From Didymella arachidicola (Eukaryota; Ascomycota; Dothideomycetes; Pleosporales; Didymellaceae): a stretch of 64,000 bases of DNA. The translations under genes were made by a program, and so were the position numbers. The notes under the pieces were generated by a model, which worked only from the letters and a program-made list of their open reading frames with translations, did no database searches and was not told where the DNA came from. The stretch lies in NCBI GenBank assembly GCA_016630955.3, contig CM049986.1:1798001-1862000 (forward strand). Reading direction: 5' to 3'. Numbering within the stretch: the stretch's first letter is position 1; every line of letters begins with the position of its first letter. Below are positions 10,546 through 21,300 of the stretch, one piece after another.

Positions 10546-11964
10546 TGTGTGGTAGTTGGAGTTACTTGCAAGCTGGTAGTTGTGATTGGAGATGACAAGC
10601 CGACTGTCGGTAGCTTCGCAAGTGAGAGAGCTGGCTCTCTTCGTAGACCCTATTGTCAGTTGCAAAAACCAAGGTGAGAGAAAGCAGGCACTCTGTCTAT
10701 CACGTAAATGATACGGTCTAAAATACTGGCAAGTCCATCAAGCCCCAGTAGCTACAAAGCCATGTCGCTTGTCTGCTTTCTCCGACAAAGACATTCGTTG
10801 TGAAAATTGCGCGGGGACTCTTGATTCCGATGGCCACCCTCAGCTCAAGGTATACCTCGTAGAGCCAATGTGTAGCAAACCAACGAAAGACTCAAGGAGT
10901 CAGCATGATATTACGAGCTTCACGAGAAAGACACAATGGCTCCACACCTCTGACATCGTCAAACACTTGCGTGAGTGTAGCACGAAGCATTCCGAGGTCG
11001 GTTTCTGATGGTCATTTCGCCACTCACTTCGGGTTGAAGTTGTGCCTGCCTGGAACAACGAATACAGACAGAGGGAGCATGATCTTGTATGCGAGCTGGC
11101 ATTCTCTGACAGTACTTGCCACATGACGATCGAAGCCTGCTTTGATGAGGGGTCACTGCTGGAAAATGACCACTTGACGGATGCTGGGGAAGCATGATCA
11201 AGAAAGAGCTTGTGATCACGATACCAGAAAGCAGTGATATATGCTTGAAAACTTTGAGAGAATGTCTGGAAATTCGTGAAGATGTTGCTCTTGTCTTGCC
11301 CTGAGGGCTGCAATAGATGTGAGGGGGAGACCGCGTGTCCCAGCGGAGAGTCCACTCTCGTGTCATGAGTACCTCCTTTGCTGATATCAAAGCCGCACGC
11401 GTATTGCTTCAAGCTGTATAGAAGGGGGATCTTGTCCAGAAAGTAATGTTCGTAGTAACATCTCGGTGGTGTAGCGCACTCTCTGCGGTCATCTGTGGAG
11501 TGTGTGCAGAGCATCGAGCTGAGTGAAGTTACCCCACCTCCTCAATCGAAACCGATGGCGGGCGCTCGAACGCCGCTTCCATGACCATTGCCCCTCATTT
11601 GCGGCCGTCTTCTACGGAAATTGACATTCCTTCCAGATCAAGCAAGTCAATCGCGGGGTCATGTTGTTGTGACCTCGCACCGAAGCTTTCGAGCATCGTT
11701 GATGTCAGCACGCGAAACGCGCAGATGCCATACTGCAGCAGTCGCATCGTAGAAGATCTGTAGCTTTATTTTGACTGTACGGCTTCAGGAAGAGACCAAA
11801 ATTATTGCGGACGTCAATCCTGGTGTTCGCGATTGTTGCGGCGAGGTTAGCATGCAGCCCCGCCGAGCCTCAACACAGTGCGCACACATCATGCAAAAAA
11901 AAAACACCCTGATCATCTACACATGTTCGCGTCCGCAGAGCAGTGGATGGAAGGGAAAAAAAAT
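10546..11964. other. Gene-sparse stretch
   Basis: About 1.4 kb upstream of the BTB/RING gene and downstream of the tRNA gene. The largest open frame (10900-11514, minus, 204 codons) has no recognisable domain or codon signature and is not annotated. Nothing else is evident. Confidence 0.45.
11956..11963 (-). terminator. RNA polymerase III terminator of tRNA-Met
   Basis: A run of eight T on the minus strand starts two bases past the discriminator base of the tRNA. It is a strong oligo-T terminator and supports the tRNA gene being a real Pol III unit. Confidence 0.85.
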
Positions 11965-12000
11965 TGCTCCCTGCCAGATTCGAACTGGCGGCCTTCGGAT

Positions 12001-12032
12001 TTCTGTTCTTGGAACAGTCATACTCGACGAGA
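12001..12032 (-). other. Canonical anticodon-loop intron of tRNA-Met
   Basis: Located between tRNA positions 37 and 38, as for introns cut by the tRNA splicing endonuclease. It contains TATGA, complementary to TCATA of the anticodon loop. Confidence 0.85.
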
Positions 12033-12053
12033 TATGAGACCGACGTGATAACC

Positions 12054-12104
12054 CTGGGTTGATGTTAGATTTTATTTATGGTGCGGGATCCAGATTCAAC
12101 TTAC
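12054..12104 (-). other. D-loop intron with spliceosomal-type signals inside tRNA-Met
   Basis: 51 nt starting GTAAGT, with TCTAACATC placed 17 nt before a terminal CAG. These match the donor, branch and acceptor seen in protein-coding introns elsewhere in this window (46-111 bp). The boundary is ambiguous by one base because both flanks offer a G. It splits the A box of the Pol III promoter near its 3' end; the B box (GTTCGAATC) is intact. Confidence 0.75.
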
Positions 12105-12121
12105 GACTACACCAAGGAAGC

Positions 12122-12946
12122 TACTCGCTTTGATGGTATGGCGTTCGAAAAATGCACTTATATATTGGGTCATTCAAAAACGCCTTTGGACTAATCGGCC
12201 TTCTTGAAGTTTGGTGTCCAACCCAAACATTCCGGCCGAGGCTCCCCGGGCTGACTGGTCAAAGCAGCCACAACTCAACCACACACAATGTCGCTGGAGA
12301 TACCCTCACATGCGCTCCCACATACAGTTTACCGCTCCTAACTTCAGCCAGCTAGTAACCTCGGTCAACAAAGCTGTTAATAATCTAATACCAATATATA
12401 GACACTGCATAAGCAGAAAAGTAGCTCCTCACACAGCGGAAAAGAATGAGCCTCAAAGTGCCTTCCGGCAAGAGGGGTCTTGAGGTTCACTTTTCCACGA
12501 GCAAATTTGCAGCACCATCTGGCTATGAAAGGACCTTGCCAAGAAGGGCTTTCAGTGGCTCTTCAAGATGTACACTAATGGTTATTACTGCTACGAGAAT
12601 CAAGATGCTCGCGTTGAACTTGTTCAGGCAGCGGTTAGCGCAGAGATAACGAAGCTCTCATGTTGCAAGAGAAATCAGACAAGACTAAGCAACGTTTTAT
12701 AGCCTCTAGAAGATTCATCGACGTTCATAAAGCATTTGATCTGGCACTGATACTTCTGAATATTGCAATGGTTATATCCAAGGTGGATGATGTTTGAGAC
12801 TCCACGTCTTGATATCGTCGTACATATATCGTACACCGAGTCTAATATCTGCATCTAAATCCCTGCAATACCAATGCACACACTATGAGGCTCATGAACA
12901 CCATTATATGCACCTATTAAATGACTCATCCGTACACGCTGATAAC
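12122..12946. other. Intergenic, no gene seen
   Basis: About 825 bp between the tRNA 5' end and the IF2 3' end. Fairly AT-rich with no convincing coding frame. Confidence 0.45.
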
Positions 12947-15900
12947 TTACAACGTCCTTTTCTGCTGCGTCTCCTCGTAGCACTGGATCTTATCGCCGAT
13001 CTTGAAGTCCTCCCAATTTTTGAAAGAGATACCGCACTCAGTATCCTTACGCATGGACTCGACGTCCTTCTTCTGGTTCTTGATGTTGTCGATAAGCCCT
13101 GACGCACGTTAGCCCACAGTACAACACAGATCAGAGGATCGATCGACTTACCGTCGTGGATAATCGTGTCGCCGCGAAGGACACGAGCCTTGCTACCGCG
13201 CTCAACAACACCATTGCGCACCTTGGAACCGGCAACCTTCATCTTCTTCTTGCCGCCAAGCCCGATCTCGAACACAGCTGCAATCTCAATCTCACCAGTC
13301 ACCTTCTGAATGATGCTGGGTGGCAATTTCTCGCTCAATAAGTCCCTTACCATCTCCACTGTGCGGTAAATAATGTTGCTGTCGTAAATCTTAACGCCCT
13401 TCTCCTCTGCCAGCTTGCTTACGTGCGCTGGGATGGCAGTGTTGAAGTTGATGATATGGCCTTCCGCGTCAGCAGCGTGCTGGACATCGAACTCCGAGGG
13501 CGAGCCGACGCCGTGGCGCAGAATACGGGTGCTGACCTCTGCATTGCCCAAGGCGGATACGGAGTCAATGACTGCCTCGACGGAGCCAGAGACGTCGCCC
13601 TTGATGATGAAGGATACGACTTGAGGGCCTTTGTCTTTGACTGCAGTATTTGAGACGGGCTTGCCAGATTCCTCGGCGGCTTCCCTTGCAGCCTCAGCCT
13701 CTCGTCGCTCAGACTCTTCGCGACGCGCAATGTTGATTGCTTCCATGTCCTTAGCCATCTGCTGGCGCTCGACCTTCTCGGTACGCAGCTCGGAGACCGC
13801 GTTTGCTTGTTGTTCGTCAGCAGCCTGGAGGACTTCGTCGCCGGCAATGGGTTGGTAGCGCCAGCCGTCTACTTCGACAGCGATGCCCGGACCGGCTTCT
13901 TCAACCACGACGCCGGCCTCGTTGCGCAGAGTACGGACGCGAGTCCACGTTGTACCCGCCACGAGTGCTGTGCCTTGGCGAAGTGTACCACTACGGACAA
14001 GAACGGTGGCCACGCGACCATTCTTCTTTGTTGAGCCCTCCAGGACAGTTCCTTCAACGTTGGCTAGAGGGTCCGCGCGGTGGTCGAGAAGCTCTGACAG
14101 CGTCGAAATCGCCTCTTCGAGATCCGGGATGCCTTGGCCGGTCTTACCGCTGACAGGAATGGCTTGAACATCTCCGCCGAAGTCTTCAACTTCAATTCCG
14201 TGGCGGCCAAGATCAAGCTTGACAGCGTCAGGATCGGCTTGCTGCTTGTCCATCTTGTTGATCGCAACGATTAGTGGAACTCTTGCTGCCTGAGCGTGTT
14301 TGATGGCTTCTACAGTCTGTGGCATGACTGAGTCGTCCGCGGCTACAACCAAAACTACAATATCTGTCACGTTGGCACCGCGGGCACGCATAGTCTCAAA
14401 AGCCGAGTGACCCGGTGTATCGAGAAAGGTGATTTTCTTGCCATTGGCAAGGGGAACGCTGAATGCACCAATGTGCTGCGTGATACCACCGAATTCGCCA
14501 GCTGCGACACTGGTCGAGCGCATGTAATCGAGAATAGTGGTCTTTCCATGATCGACGTGGCCCATGATAGTGACAACAGGTGGCCTAGCAGGGAGCTCAG
14601 CGTACTCTTCCTCTGAAATCTCAGGAGCGGCATAGAGATCGCCATCCTCTTGCTCTCTTTCAAATGTGGGCTCGAAGTTGTACTCTTGAGCAATCAGCCC
14701 TGCGTGCTCAGCGTTGAGGACCTGAGTAGCCTGCACATCCTCAAAACCAAGCTCTTCCAACTTTGATACGAAATCTTCCACTCTCAACCTCAGCATTGTA
14801 GCCAGGTTTGCCACACTGATGTACTCCGGTAGAGTGATGGGTGTTGGTTCGGCCTTTTGCAGTTGGGCTGCTTTCTTCGCCTCCTTGCGCAGACGCTTTT
14901 GTTCTTTCTTGTTGACGTTTCGCTCCTCGGGTTCATCTTCCTCGTCGTCTCGCATTACACGTCTGTTCTGTCGACCACCGGCTTTGCGACGCTCAGGCTC
15001 CTCGTAGCGATTGCGCACCTCTGAAGTACCTTCTTCATCCATCTCGAAACGTCTCCGTCTCCGTTCCTTCTCAATTTCGCGGCGCTTGTTATCCCATTCT
15101 TCTTCAGCTCGGTAGTGTTGAGGATCGACCTCTAACTTCGAGCCCCGCTTGGTCACCCACTCGTTCGCAGCATCTGCCAGTGATTCTTGTGTGGCGCCTG
15201 GTGGGTTCCATGTCGTCATCCGACTGGGCTGCGGCGGTGTATACGTGGTAGTCGCGCGAGGCGCGGAGGCTTGGGTATTTGGTCGTTCGCGAAATGTGGG
15301 CTTGTTCGGACAAGCAGAGCTCGAGTGGTCTGTCGAACCACAGTTGAAGCACTTTCGCTGCGCATTCGAATTCCTTGCAAGTGGCTGGAAGGGTCTTGAA
15401 GGCCGATTTGAGGTGTTTCCTAGAAGCGCATCCAGCTCGCTCTGATCCAGCTTCCCTCTACTCGGTGTCGGACGCGGGATCGGCCGACTCTGCTCTTGCT
15501 GGACTTCCGCAAAGTCATTCCTCGTTTCATTTTTCCTCCGCAAATGCCCCGAACCGAAGGCTGGAGAGTCGAATTTAGGTTTTGCATCCATGTTCACCCT
15601 GAAGCGATCTCTTTGTGGTGCTCTTGAGTCAAAACGTCCTTCATTGGCCATTCGTCGAACAGGTGCAGACCTCTGGCCCTGCCCTGTACCGCTGGACAAG
15701 CCATTCCGGTTCGGCGCACGTCTGTCCTGCTGGGTGACTTGTGGTTGCGCAGGCGGAGGCGGCGGCGCGGCTGCGGCCAATGCCCTGCGCATCCTCTCCG
15801 CCTGTGTAAGCGGTCGTGGAGCGGGTTCATCTTCGCTCTTGTATAATTGTGCGTCGGCATCGAGGGCTCTACTTGATGAGTTTAAGTATCGCCGTTGTGT

Positions 15901-16043
15901 CGAGGGGGCCTTCGAAGTTGCAAGCTGACGGGTGGCGCAGAAGATGCAGATGTCGCGAGTCGCAGAGACCTGTTACATTAGTCATATTCAATTGAATATT
16001 GAAGTCTATAAAGCCTTACTCTCAGACCCTGTGCGCGGCGCAT
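12947..16043 (-). CDS. IFM1: Mitochondrial translation initiation factor IF-2
   Basis: Exons 16020-16043, 13152-15969 and 12947-13098, with introns of 50 and 53 bp; 997 aa. IF2 is the GTPase that places initiator tRNA on the mitochondrial ribosome. The G1 motif GHVDHGKTT begins at G478; G3 is DTPGHSAF and G4 is NKMD. Domain II, the long helix and domain C2 follow, ending with the IF2 C-terminal block (FKIGDKIQCYEE). The IF2-N-like segment (LPEYISVANLATMLR) precedes the G domain. The first 60 residues are Arg/Ser rich with no acid, consistent with mitochondrial import. Unusual: a CCHC zinc knuckle at C215, C218, H223 and C228 in the extension before the G domain, and a first exon of only 24 nt. 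Length exceeds bacterial IF2 because of the basic N-terminal extension. Confidence 0.93.
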
Positions 16044-16068
16044 GGTAGGGGTGTCGAAGTCAAAGGTG

Positions 16069-16117
16069 GCTGTTGTCGTGAGCTGTTGTCGTGAGCTGTT
16101 GTCGTAAGCTGTTGTCC
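16069..16117. repeat. 13-bp tandem repeat upstream of IFM1
   Basis: The unit GCTGTTGTCGTGA occurs about 3.8 times in a row, with the third copy carrying one change and the fourth truncated. It lies 26-74 bp upstream of the IFM1 start codon, in the probable 5' leader or core promoter. Confidence 0.85.
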
Positions 16118-18369
16118 AAAGTTTTGCTAAACTCCCATGATGACCTCGCAAATCGACAGGGGTCCTGGAGTATCCATTCCCACTAGCGCGACTTACACCA
16201 CCACTCATACGCAAGGTGATGGACAACAGCATGTACCCTCACGCGCTTGTGAGAAATCATATTCGCCCTCAATGCCTGTAGCATGACGCCAATGCTGCTA
16301 ACATGGATCTCGGCATCTTTGAGAGCGAATACGGTCTGGTCAGAAGCATGCTCGACATTGTCGACAATTCCGATTACCACTACGACCAATGGCCAACATC
16401 AATTGATTGATCATTACCCGGACCTGCGTGGCAATGACTCGCCGCGAAGATGTTCAGAGATGAGAGTGTAATTCACTGCCTCGAACCCTGTGTTTGGTGC
16501 GACAGTCATTGAAAGCGCTGATGCCCAGTTCGGCAGCTGGCCGTCGCCTCGATCCATGCAACGCGTTCGAGTCATCAGAGGAAAAAGAGGCCCGTCAGGG
16601 TTAGTAAGATAGATACGTGAACATGCTTGCGTGCAAGCCAACATGACCCCGAAGGTTTCTCCAATGTTGTTTAGGCCCTGAAAACTTGCAACTACTGCCA
16701 GCGAAACATTAGGTGGTCACAAACAACGTACACGCAACCTACGGAAGATAGTAGTTGATCCATAGGCTGCAATGATCCCGGTGTATGGCCCGCTTTGATT
16801 GTGCAAGATTGTAGTCGTGAAGTTGCGCAATCACGATCATGCAGGCGGAAACGAGTCGTCACAGTCAAACAGCCGGCCTATGGTGTGGCGCAAGAGCTAA
16901 GCACCGGCAGAGAAACTGAACAGCCGAACGCCAGTTCACCTCGAGGACTGCATCTGACGTATGATAAGTCGATCAACATGTTCGGCCACCGTTCCAATAC
17001 GAGATCAAACTCTATCTCGCAAACTAAAGAAGTGCAATCTCGAGTGGCATTCCAATTGTGTGAGAATGCGAAGGAAGGTACTAGCGCGAACTGTCGACAT
17101 GTCTTCTTGCAGCAGCCAGGGTTCGGAGAGCGGATATTGGACGCCTTGCTGGTGGGTTGGGTGTTTCGTGTCACTGCAACGCTTCCTGACGGCGTACTCG
17201 CGGAGTATTCATCGTGGCCAATGAGTAGGACGCGCGAGGACTGATCACTGCGCCAGAGCGGATGATCACATGAACTACGGTTCGCGTCAAAGCTGGTTCT
17301 GTTCTTCGCGTCGACGTATCACAGGCGCGTTGTCGAGTGTTCATCTCTTCGAGCTGGCAGTTCCTCGCCAGGAACGCTGCAGGTGGACCCAATATTCCGA
17401 CGCGTTTTCTGCCAGATTCGTCGAAGTGCGTCCGGTCCGCCGTGACAGCAACAGGGATGGGAGGGGCCCCTGATAGACGCGAGCGAGTAAGCGAAAGGAC
17501 TAACTTGTGCCTGATTCGCCATGTTTAATGTGTTTCAAGAGGGTGTGCAGCAGGTGGTCGAACAGAAACGTGGGTGCTTTCATGCTTCTTTGGGAGGCCC
17601 AGACGCAGGAGCGGTTATTAGTGGCACCTACAGCTCAAGATTGAGTTCTGCGCTGCTTCCAAGATGGATTGACTCGCAGGACCACCTTAACACAAGTCAA
17701 TGACGGTCAGGGATGCTCCCAGAGCTAACGGAGAGCAACTGCACGTCGTCCTGAAAAAGTCATATAACAGACGGCCTAATTGTCCGCCAGCATCTCAGCT
17801 TCACCCATTGCCAATATCGCACGCTGGATGCCTCGGCGCCGCACTCCATCTCATCTCTCCATGTGTTCTTGCTTGCGCTATTCATTGTAGGTATCGGCGC
17901 CGAAATTTGGCACTGCAGCGACAAGCATAAGTGCAGCATTAGCCTCTAAGCGCGGCTCTTTTTGCTTGGAGTTCCAACCTTACTACGCCGACTGTTACAA
18001 AGAACCCCTGAGCTCTCGAAGGACTCCCTGGCCCGCGTCCCCGCATCGACCAGCGCGCGGGTCACGTAGTCCGCTGTTTGTCTCGCATCATGCGAGCAGA
18101 CTATCCTGCATTTTGGCACCGAAGACATCCTGCCGCTGCGGGCGACAAGTAACGACCAACGGGTGACGGCGCAAGCTTCCAGCGCGACCTCCCGCGATTG
18201 AAGCTACACCACCCACTGCACTTGTGCATGTCACCCTCTGCCACGCGATTCAGCGACAATTGCCGCGTCTCTGCCGTTCTGGTGCTGCTTGCGGGTGCGG
18301 AGAGAGCTCCAGCGCCTGGCTCTGGGAGACAGATCGACGCAGACATTCCATCCTTGAACAGCGCCCAAG
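16118..18369. other. Long gene-free stretch between divergent genes
   Basis: About 2.25 kb upstream of both IFM1 and the Sec7-PH gene. Several frames of 60-150 codons exist, the largest at 16795-17244 (+), but none shows a domain or plausible splice context. It may contain long 5' leaders or a non-coding transcript; nothing in the sequence decides this. Confidence 0.4.
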
Positions 18370-21300
18370 ATGCCATCCCACCCACTCGACGACGAACGGC
18401 CGAGTACACCGGCCGGTCCGAGTAGGATGCACCGAGGGAACGGTACCATGCGCGCTCTCAATACAAGCACGCCGAGACAAGAAACCTTCTTCGACGACGC
18501 AACACCGGTGGACAATGCCAGGGACTCGAGGGCCGAATCAGAGCCGGACCACCAGTTGCGCGACTCCCACGACCTCTCTTTCGCGGAGGGAGCTACTGCG
18601 CGGGACTCGGTGGTCGACAATATGCTGCTATCTTTAGACCAATTTTCCGCAGGAGACATGTTTGGCGCCTCGTCCAGCAGCAGACGGGAAGACGAGCCCT
18701 TCTTCATCAGAGACAACTCCTACAGGCCGCCCGGGACTCGCAATCGCGGACACACATACACTACTTCGGGATCATCTGACTACAGCCTGCATGCCGACGA
18801 CACGACCCCTCAATACCCGTCCCACTCGCGCGCGCGACGAAGCAACAGCAGCAACAACGTTGCCTCGCCCTCAGCCAGGAGCGGCAGCGCACGAGATCCC
18901 TACACACGACGACAAGCAAATGGCACATACGGACAGTACCAGCAGACAGCGCACATGCGGGGAGGCGGTAATAAGGGTAGCAAGAGTAGCGGCGGCTCGT
19001 CGAGCATGGACTACGGGCAGACGGGCATGCTGGGCACACACCGATTGGGTTTTGGAAAGCGCTCTGCCAGCTTTGATCACAGCGCCAGATCTGGTTTGCC
19101 ATTCATGAACAATGGCTCCGTGTTAGAGAGAGGACGGACCGCTTACATGAACTACGACCAGGACTACGATGCTGCGCCTGAGCCTACAATCCCTGCAGGC
19201 CCCAGGAGAGTGCAACCATCCCCACAGTCTGTTGCTGCCCAGCCTCTCACATCACCAACAGTGGCGCCTTCGATGCCCGCACCTCGTCGCAGGGGCAGTG
19301 TGCACTCGAATACCAGCTACAAGACCTTGAGGAAAGGCAAGAGCCATCTGGAGCCGAGTATGAGAGCTCAGGCGCAGGAATTCGTCAATGCCGCAAGCGC
19401 ACTGCGTGATTTGCCGACGATACCAGTGTACCAGGAAGCAACAGCCCCGGCTCCGCCCGTGGGAACACGGAAATCGTTATTTGGAACTCAAGATGCTGCG
19501 CCTGCACCCAAGGAGAGACCGGGCTTCTTCAGGCGAGTGTTTGGTGGTGGCTCTTCAAAGGCACCGACACAGCCAGCGGTCACCTCTTATCCTTCAAGCA
19601 TGACCTCTGCGGAGCTTCTAACGTCATCTCAGTCGCGGCCCGCTGAGGTCGATTCCATATACTCTAACAACCGTCCGCGAACAACTCCTAGCTATAACGC
19701 GCACATCGCTAGTCAGCAAAAATCCTTACCCAAGGTGCCACAGTCCTCTGCAGGGCATCCAAGCGAGATGCAGCCACCTGCGCCACCTGCCTTGGCCAAG
19801 AAGCCCTCGTCCTTCTTCAGAAGACGCAAGAAGTCCATTTCGGAAACCGCAAAACCCCCCGTCATGTCACTTGACTTTGCGCCTCCTCCAAAACCGTTCA
19901 TCCCTGCACAATCGAGCCCAAGTGTTAGCAGTCTGCGTCAGGTTATGAACCCTTACCTCGCGGAGTCTCCAGTTGCAGGCGAAAAGTTTTATGAGAGCCG
20001 AGAGCATCAACGCACTGGAGGAGAGCAGAATGGTGAGCGTCCCCAAGGCTTCTCGCCTGGCTACAAACCTCATAAAGATGCTATAGTGCGCACCGTAGTG
20101 CCAGACTCACAAGAAACTTCATCTCCTCCCTCGTCACGCAGCGAGCAGTTGAAGGGCGATCTGCAGAGCGCAAGCGGCTCCAAGCTAAAGCTCAAGGTAA
20201 AGCACGGGAAGCCAGCGCCTGCTGTGGTAACACCGCAGGAAGACACATTCCTTGCGGACAGTAGCAGCTGCAATGAGGACCACAGTGGTCGCGCGTCCCC
20301 TGTACACGAACCCAGTGGCGCGGTTGAGGCGCGGAAGCCCAGTCCTGGCCCCACATCTTCGTCACTCAATCAGACTGTAAGAGAAGGAACGAGCGAACAC
20401 AAAGCACGCGGAGATTCCCAGCCTGGGCTACTGACACCCACTGCGAGGTTGACGTCTGATAGCAGGTCCGCTTCGCAACGATCATCAGCAGCAGATGAAG
20501 ACGGCTGGGTCGTCACGGCACCAACAACGGACGAAAAGAACGTGAGAGGACGCAGCCCAAGTTCAAGACGCGTTTGGCTCGACACTACTGCCGCTGAACA
20601 ATCGCCTGTTGAGATTACTGATAGCTTGCAGCTGCCTTTGGAAGGTGCACAGTCATCCACACAACCTCAAGAACAGCCGTCAGTACCTGTCACGCCAGAC
20701 GTCGCCTCACCTGCGGACGATGTATTCCATTCTGCCACAAGCTTGCCTATAGTCCACGTCGAAACTCGTGATTCAGATAAGACCATGCCCTCGGTCGCAG
20801 AAGACCGCTCAACACACCCTGAGCCCACCGACGCCGACAGGGAGCGCGCAATGAAGATCTTCAATGGCAACGAGTCCGCTTTGGAGAAGTCACAGTCCGC
20901 CACTATGCTCGGAGATGTGACCCTTAGCGCCGCGCGTACTCGAAAGGCTTTCATGGACCTGTTCGACTGGGCCAATTTCACCATTCTTGCTGCGATGCGA
21001 GATATGTGCGGCAAGCTCGTACTGAAAGCCGAGACTCAGCAAGTCGATCGTATCTTGATGAGCTTATCGGAGCGTTGGTGCGAGTGCAATCCCAACCACG
21101 GTTTCAAGGAAGTTGGCAAGTCATTCGCACCGTCTAAGATCTTCATCACGCTAACAATATGCTAGACGTCGTCCATACCATCTGCTACTCGATTCTGTTG
21201 CTCAACACAGATTTGCACGTGGCTGATATCGAGACCAGGATGACCCGCAGCCAATTTGTGAAAAATACTCTCCCGACTGTGACTCGCGTCTGCCAGGATG

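Larger units (their letters stand above)
11965..12121 (-). tRNA. Elongator tRNA-Met(CAT) with two introns, one in the D-loop
   Basis: The 5' acceptor GCTTCCT (12121-12115) pairs with AGGGAGC (11972-11966; one U-G pair), followed by discriminator A. The T-arm is GCCAG-TTCGAAT-CTGGC and the variable loop AGGCC. The anticodon stem TCGGT/TCCGA has a closing T-T pair, as in yeast elongator Met, and loop CTCATA carries anticodon CAT at 12036-12034. A 32-nt intron (12032-12001) sits after position 37 and contains TATGA, which can pair with the anticodon region, as in ordinary eukaryotic tRNA introns. A second insertion of 51 nt (12104-12054) lies in the D-loop. Removing it restores GTGTAGTC+GGTTATCAC, a standard D-arm. 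Mature length is then 74 nt before CCA. A T8 terminator follows. Confidence 0.9.

Noticed and set aside
10900..11514. 204-codon open frame on the minus strand
   Set aside because: No domain, no splice partner, and a second long frame overlaps it. Probably chance.
16795..17244. 149-codon open frame on the plus strand in the IFM1/Sec7 gap
   Set aside because: No recognisable motif; composition not like the neighbouring genes.
21101..21165. GT-AG alternative for the first Sec7-gene intron
   Set aside because: It stays in frame but removes GFKEV from the Sec7 domain, leaving the spacing too short.
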